DNA of 49,178 bases from Sphingomonadales bacterium (lineage in GTDB: Bacteria; Pseudomonadota; Alphaproteobacteria; Sphingomonadales; Sphingomonadaceae), in the NCBI GenBank assembly GCA_028871475.1, contig JAGWMZ010000028.1, positions 1 to 49,178 of the forward strand, read 5' to 3'. Position 1 is the stretch's first letter. Each line of letters starts with the position of its first letter. The notes beneath the pieces were generated by a model, which saw only the letters and a program-made list of their open reading frames with translations, was not told the origin of the DNA and did not search any database. Positions 45,732 to 49,178 of the stretch are shown here, one piece after another. The position numbers were made by a program, and so were the translations under genes.

Positions 45732-46873
45732 TGGCCGACAACACCAAAATCGAATGGGCCGACGCCACCTTGAATTTCATCAACGGCTGCGAAGTCGTCT
45801 CGCCCGGCTGCACCAATTGCTATGCCATGCGCCTGGCCGGCACCCGCATGCGGCTGCACCCTAGCCGCAAGGGCCTGACCCAGACGATCAAGGGCAAGCC
45901 CGTGTGGAACGGGCATGTCACCCACAATCTCAAGCATCTGTTCCAGCCGCTGACGTGGCGCCGCCCGCGCCGGATCTTCTGGAATGCCCATGGCGACATG
46001 TTTCTGGACGCGGTGCCCACGCAATGGATCGACATGCAGTTCGCCATCATGGCGGTCACGCCCCAGCACACGCATATGATCCTGACCAAGCGCAGCAAGC
46101 GCATGCGGGCCTATCTCAATAACCCGGAGACGCCGCGCCGTGTCGCCGCGCAGCTGGTCAATCTTGACCTCAAAGGGCAGATCACCGGGAGCCAGCTGCT
46201 GGCCGCGCTGGCCAATCGCGCGCAGGAAAGTGACCCGGAAATCGCGACATGGCCTGTCCCCAACGTGTGGGTGGGCGTCAGCGTCGAGGATCAGGACCGC
46301 GACATTCGCATCGGCGATCTCAAGGCATCCCCAGCCGCAATCCGCTTCATCTCCTTCGAGCCGCTTCTGGGGCCGATCACGGCTGACCTGACCGGCATCT
46401 ATTGGGTCATTGTCGGCGGCGAAAGCGGGCCGCGCGCTCGCCCCATGCATCCCCACTGGGCACGTAGCCTGCGCGATCAGTGCGCCGCCGCCGGAGTGGC
46501 CTTCTTCTTCAAGCAGTGGGGTGAATGGCTTCCGACAGGGAGTGTCGATATCTACCGGCATGGCCCCGGGAAAAATGAGCGCCAGTACCCATCTGCAGAG
46601 GGCATCTCAATGTTGGCCGATGGGAGGATTTGCTGTCGAGATTTTTCAGTCGATGAGCACAAGCGCAGGATCGCTCTGCGCCTCGCCCGCGACACCCGCG
46701 CAGTTGATGTTGATGCTCAGGCACTAGCTGACTTTCACGCCACCCTTGATTTGACGAGCGGGCCAGTCAATCCGCTGAGATATCAGTGGATGTATCGCGT
46801 CGGCAAGAAGCTGGCCGGCCGCCTTCTCGATGGCGTCGAGCACAACGGCATGCCGGAGGTGCAGCATGGCTGA
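45731..46873 (+). CDS. DUF5131 / phage Gp37-Gp68-family protein
   Basis: 380 residues. The Cys motif NFINGCEVVSPGCTNCYAMR (C-x6-C-x2-C) matches the Gp37/Gp68 family. Later TIM-barrel markers are IFWNAHGDMFLDAVPTQWID, HMILTKRSKRM and VWVGVSVEDQ, with FFFKQWGEWL near the C-terminus. The family is thought to be radical-SAM-like; the substrate is unknown. It is the best recognised enzyme of the rightward operon. Confidence 0.75.
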   Translation: MADNTKIEWADATLNFINGCEVVSPGCTNCYAMRLAGTRMRLHPSRKGLTQTIKGKPVWNGHVTHNLKHLFQPLTWRRPRRIFWNAHGDMFLDAVPTQWIDMQFAIMAVTPQHTHMILTKRSKRMRAYLNNPETPRRVAAQLVNLDLKGQITGSQLLAALANRAQESDPEIATWPVPNVWVGVSVEDQDRDIRIGDLKASPAAIRFISFEPLLGPITADLTGIYWVIVGGESGPRARPMHPHWARSLRDQCAAAGVAFFFKQWGEWLPTGSVDIYRHGPGKNERQYPSAEGISMLADGRICCRDFSVDEHKRRIALRLARDTRAVDVDAQALADFHATLDLTSGPVNPLRYQWMYRVGKKLAGRLLDGVEHNGMPEVQHG

Positions 46874-47561
46874 CGGCCCGATCCTCTTCAGCGCGCCCAT
46901 GGTCGCAGCGCTGCTCGCTGACCGCAAAACCCAGACGCGGCGAGTGCTGGCAAATCCCGAGTTTTACGGGTGCCCGACCGGCGATTGCCCGCACCAGACG
47001 CAGGCCGAATGCAATGCGGCCATGGCGAGCCTTGGTCCTGACGCTATCCGCTATGCCATCGGCGACCGCCTCTATGTCCGCGAGGCCTATTACCAGCAGG
47101 GCCACTGGGAGCCTGTTCCCGGCGCGCGCACCAAGGGCAACCGGCAGAAGTGGGCGTTTGTGCCCACCGGCCCGATCAGCTTCGACGCACCCGACGAGTT
47201 CCGCAAGGGGCGGCACAGCGCCGATCCGGCCACCGTCGCATGGCATAAGCGCCTTGGCCGCTTCATGCCCCGCTGGGCCAGCCGCCTGACGCTCACCGTC
47301 ACCGATGTGCGCGTGGAGCGCCTGCAGGAGATCAGCGAGACGGATGCGATCGCGGAGGGCATTGAGCATCTCGGGCGCGATCCGATGTTGTGGCGCAACT
47401 ATTCTTTCGCCAGCAATCTGCGCGGCACAAGCTGTCCAGTAACGAGCTATCGCACCCTCTGGAACAGCATCAACAGCCCCGGCGCTTGGGAGGCCAACCC
47501 TTGGGTGGTGGCCGTCAGCTTTATCACCGAGCAGCGCAACATCGATGCGGGGGATGCATGA
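46866..47561 (+). CDS. ASCH-domain-like phage protein
   Basis: 231 residues from MADGPILFSAPMVAALLADR. The start KTQTRRVLANPE and the motif GDRLYVREAYYQ recall the phage group with an ASCH domain, an RNA-related fold. Its C-terminal half has LTVTDVRVERLQEISETDAI and WNSINSPGAWEANPWVVAVS, the usual ending. Overlaps the preceding gene by eight bases. Confidence 0.65.
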   Translation: MADGPILFSAPMVAALLADRKTQTRRVLANPEFYGCPTGDCPHQTQAECNAAMASLGPDAIRYAIGDRLYVREAYYQQGHWEPVPGARTKGNRQKWAFVPTGPISFDAPDEFRKGRHSADPATVAWHKRLGRFMPRWASRLTLTVTDVRVERLQEISETDAIAEGIEHLGRDPMLWRNYSFASNLRGTSCPVTSYRTLWNSINSPGAWEANPWVVAVSFITEQRNIDAGDA

Positions 47562-47812
47562 TGGCCAAGAACAAGATGTCAGATTTGAACGACCACCTTT
47601 TTGCTCAGCTAGAACGCCTGGGCGATGAGGATCTGTCGCCAGAGCAGATTGAGAGCGAAGCCAAGCGCGCTGAGGCAATCGTGAATATTGCGGACCAGGT
47701 GATCCGCAATGCTGAGGTGCAATTGAAGGCCGTCACGATGCTGGCCGACAAGGGCTATCACTTCGAGCCATTCGCGCAGAAGCTCTTGGGAGGCGGAAAT
47801 GCCCAAGGGTAA
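47558..47812 (+). CDS. Small helical protein
   Basis: 84 residues, MMAKNKMSDLNDHLFAQLER. Charged helices (SEAKRAEAIVNIADQVIRNA) dominate. Resembles small phage proteins named only as hypothetical. The start is the ATG in an ATGA overlap; a second ATG follows at once. Confidence 0.5.
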   Translation: MMAKNKMSDLNDHLFAQLERLGDEDLSPEQIESEAKRAEAIVNIADQVIRNAEVQLKAVTMLADKGYHFEPFAQKLLGGGNAQG

Positions 47813-48515
47813 GTGGATCGCCTATAGCGCCGCAGAAATGGCATGGCTGGAAGAAAATCGCCTGCTGCCGATCGCAGACTATCACGCTCAGTTCGTTCTG
47901 GCCTTCGCGCGCACGGACGTATCAGCCAAAAATCTCCATTCTCTCCGAAAGCGCAATGGCTGGCGCACTGGTCGTACAGGCTGCTTCGAGAAGGGGCAAA
48001 CGCCGCTCAACAAGGGCAAGCGCTGCGAGGAAGGGAAGGGCGGCAGACATCCCAATGCCCGCGCATCCCATTTCCGCAAGGGCGAGCGCAGGGGCGTGGC
48101 TGTCAGGCTCTACAAGCCGGTAGGCACGGAGCGCCTCTCCAAGAACGGCTATCTTGAGCGTAAGGTCAACGACGACCTTCTGCTGCAAAAGCGCTGGCGC
48201 GCGGTTCACTTGATCCGCTGGGAGGATGTCCATGGACCTATCCCAAAAGGCCACGCTCTCAAATGTCTTGGCGATAAGGCCAATACTGATCCGAGCAATT
48301 GGACGCTGGTCCCGCGCAGCATGCTGCCCCGCCTCGCTGGGGGACGGATGAAACAGCACCTGCCGTTCGACAGTGCGCCGGATGAGTTGAAGCCGACGGT
48401 CATGCTTCTGGCAAAGGTAGATGACGCGGCCCGGCGAGCGCGGCGAGGTGTCAAGGATGGCTTGACTGCTGAACCTGTAAGTGAACCTGATGAGTTCGGG
48501 AGCGCAGCGGCATGA
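47799..48515 (+). CDS. Phage HNH-type endonuclease
   Basis: 238 residues. The N-terminal part contains a HTH-like segment (AWLEENRLLPIADYHAQFVL). The C-terminal HNH region has RAVHLIRWEDVHGPIPKGHA and LKCLGDKANTDPSNWTLVPR, the family pattern of phage HNH homing-type nucleases. Likely a nicking or homing enzyme. Overlaps the next gene by four bases. Confidence 0.7.
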   Translation: MPKGKWIAYSAAEMAWLEENRLLPIADYHAQFVLAFARTDVSAKNLHSLRKRNGWRTGRTGCFEKGQTPLNKGKRCEEGKGGRHPNARASHFRKGERRGVAVRLYKPVGTERLSKNGYLERKVNDDLLLQKRWRAVHLIRWEDVHGPIPKGHALKCLGDKANTDPSNWTLVPRSMLPRLAGGRMKQHLPFDSAPDELKPTVMLLAKVDDAARRARRGVKDGLTAEPVSEPDEFGSAAA

Positions 48516-49178
48516 CGGCCCCCCGCGCCCTGATCGGCTGCGAGCGCTCCGGCATCATGCGCCGTGCCTTCCTTGCCCGTGGCTTCGATGCCTGGTCCTG
48601 CGACCTTGCGGCGCCAGACGATGGCAGCAACCGCCATATTCGCGGCAACCTTCTCGACCATCTGGACGATGGCTGGGATCTGCTGGCCGTGATGCATCCG
48701 CCCTGCACCGTCCTGTGCAACTCCGGCGTGCGCTGGCTCTACATCGGTGGGAAGCGCATCAATGGCCGTGATGAAGCGCGGTGGACCGAACTGGACCGCG
48801 CCGCCGCATTCTATCGTGCCTGCCGGGAACAGGGTGACATTGCGCGCCGGGCCATCGAGAACCCCGTGATGCACAAGGTCGCGCGCGAACTGACCCGCCG
48901 GGGGCGCACGCAATTCGTCCAGCCATGGTGGTTCGGCGATCCGTTCTTCAAGTCCACCGGCTTTGAACTGATCGGCCTGCCAGAATTGCGGGCCACGAAC
49001 AGGTTGAAACCGCCCAAGGCTGGGACCGAGGAGCATAAGCGCTGGAGCATGGTGCACCGCGCGCCGCCGGGACCGGATCGGGCCAAGGTGCGCAGCGAGA
49101 CGTTTCCGGGGCTTGCGGCGGCCTGCGCTGACCAATGGGGCGATGCCATGGGTATTCCTGTCCAGATGGACCTGTTCG
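48512..49178 (+). CDS. DNA methyltransferase-like protein (cut by window end)
   Basis: At least 222 residues, still open at the window edge. It begins MTAPRALIGCERSGIMRRAF, a SAM-binding-like region, and has MHPPCTVLCNSGVRWLYIGG, which resembles the catalytic Pro-Cys motif of C5 methyltransferases. This family occurs in sphingomonad phages; exact activity is uncertain because several C5-type motifs are not clearly visible. ATGA overlap with the HNH gene. Confidence 0.6.
   Translation, partial: MTAPRALIGCERSGIMRRAFLARGFDAWSCDLAAPDDGSNRHIRGNLLDHLDDGWDLLAVMHPPCTVLCNSGVRWLYIGGKRINGRDEARWTELDRAAAFYRACREQGDIARRAIENPVMHKVARELTRRGRTQFVQPWWFGDPFFKSTGFELIGLPELRATNRLKPPKAGTEEHKRWSMVHRAPPGPDRAKVRSETFPGLAAACADQWGDAMGIPVQMDLF

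Overview
The window is almost entirely one temperate siphophage genome, integrated as a prophage in a high-GC alphaproteobacterium, most likely a member of Sphingomonadales. This host call rests on three points: several small proteins look like sphingomonad phage families, the LexA-type box is the alphaproteobacterial GAAC-N7-GAAC form, and the tail tip uses the rhodobacterial gene-transfer-agent type of module (DUF2460, DUF2163, NlpC/P60, large tip protein). The first 137 bases are the end of an IS5-family transposase from flanking DNA. A short copy of a tRNA 3' end at about 528-545 is the best candidate for the left attachment site. No integrase is visible; it should lie beyond base 49178.

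From left to right: accessory genes around an SOS-type operator (795-1884); a leftward lysis cassette with overlapping spanins, an endolysin and membrane proteins (1885-4895); the leftward tail module, with tip genes, a tape measure and tail assembly chaperones joined by a predicted -1 frameshift (4961-15757); tail tube, connectors, capsid, protease, portal and terminase (15754-27010); an HNH gene, a small XRE regulator and a second control region (27218-28238); and a leftward early block of DNA-handling genes (28275-38779). The early block includes an initiator gene that contains five palindromic iterons, so a lambda-like origin inside the initiator gene, plus a ParB-like protein, a RusA-like resolvase and a DUF4326 protein.

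The immunity region (39211-40800) holds a Cro-like gene reading left and a CI-like S24 repressor reading right. Five copies of one 17-bp palindrome (AACACC-N5-GGTGTT type) occur there: three between cro and cI over the leftward promoter, and two over a strong rightward promoter. This is the same logic as OR/OL in lambda. The rightward early operon (40799 to the end) is about 21 tightly overlapping, mostly small genes, among them a cupin, a MazG-like protein, a free-standing RNA polymerase alpha-CTD-like domain, a DUF5131 radical-SAM-like protein, an ASCH-like protein, an HNH protein and a methyltransferase-like protein cut by the window end.

Most genes overlap their neighbour by 1, 4 or 8 bases (ATGA, GTGA, TGATG), so translation is heavily coupled. 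Function is clear for the virion, lysis, packaging and repressor genes. For many early genes only the family or visible features can be given.
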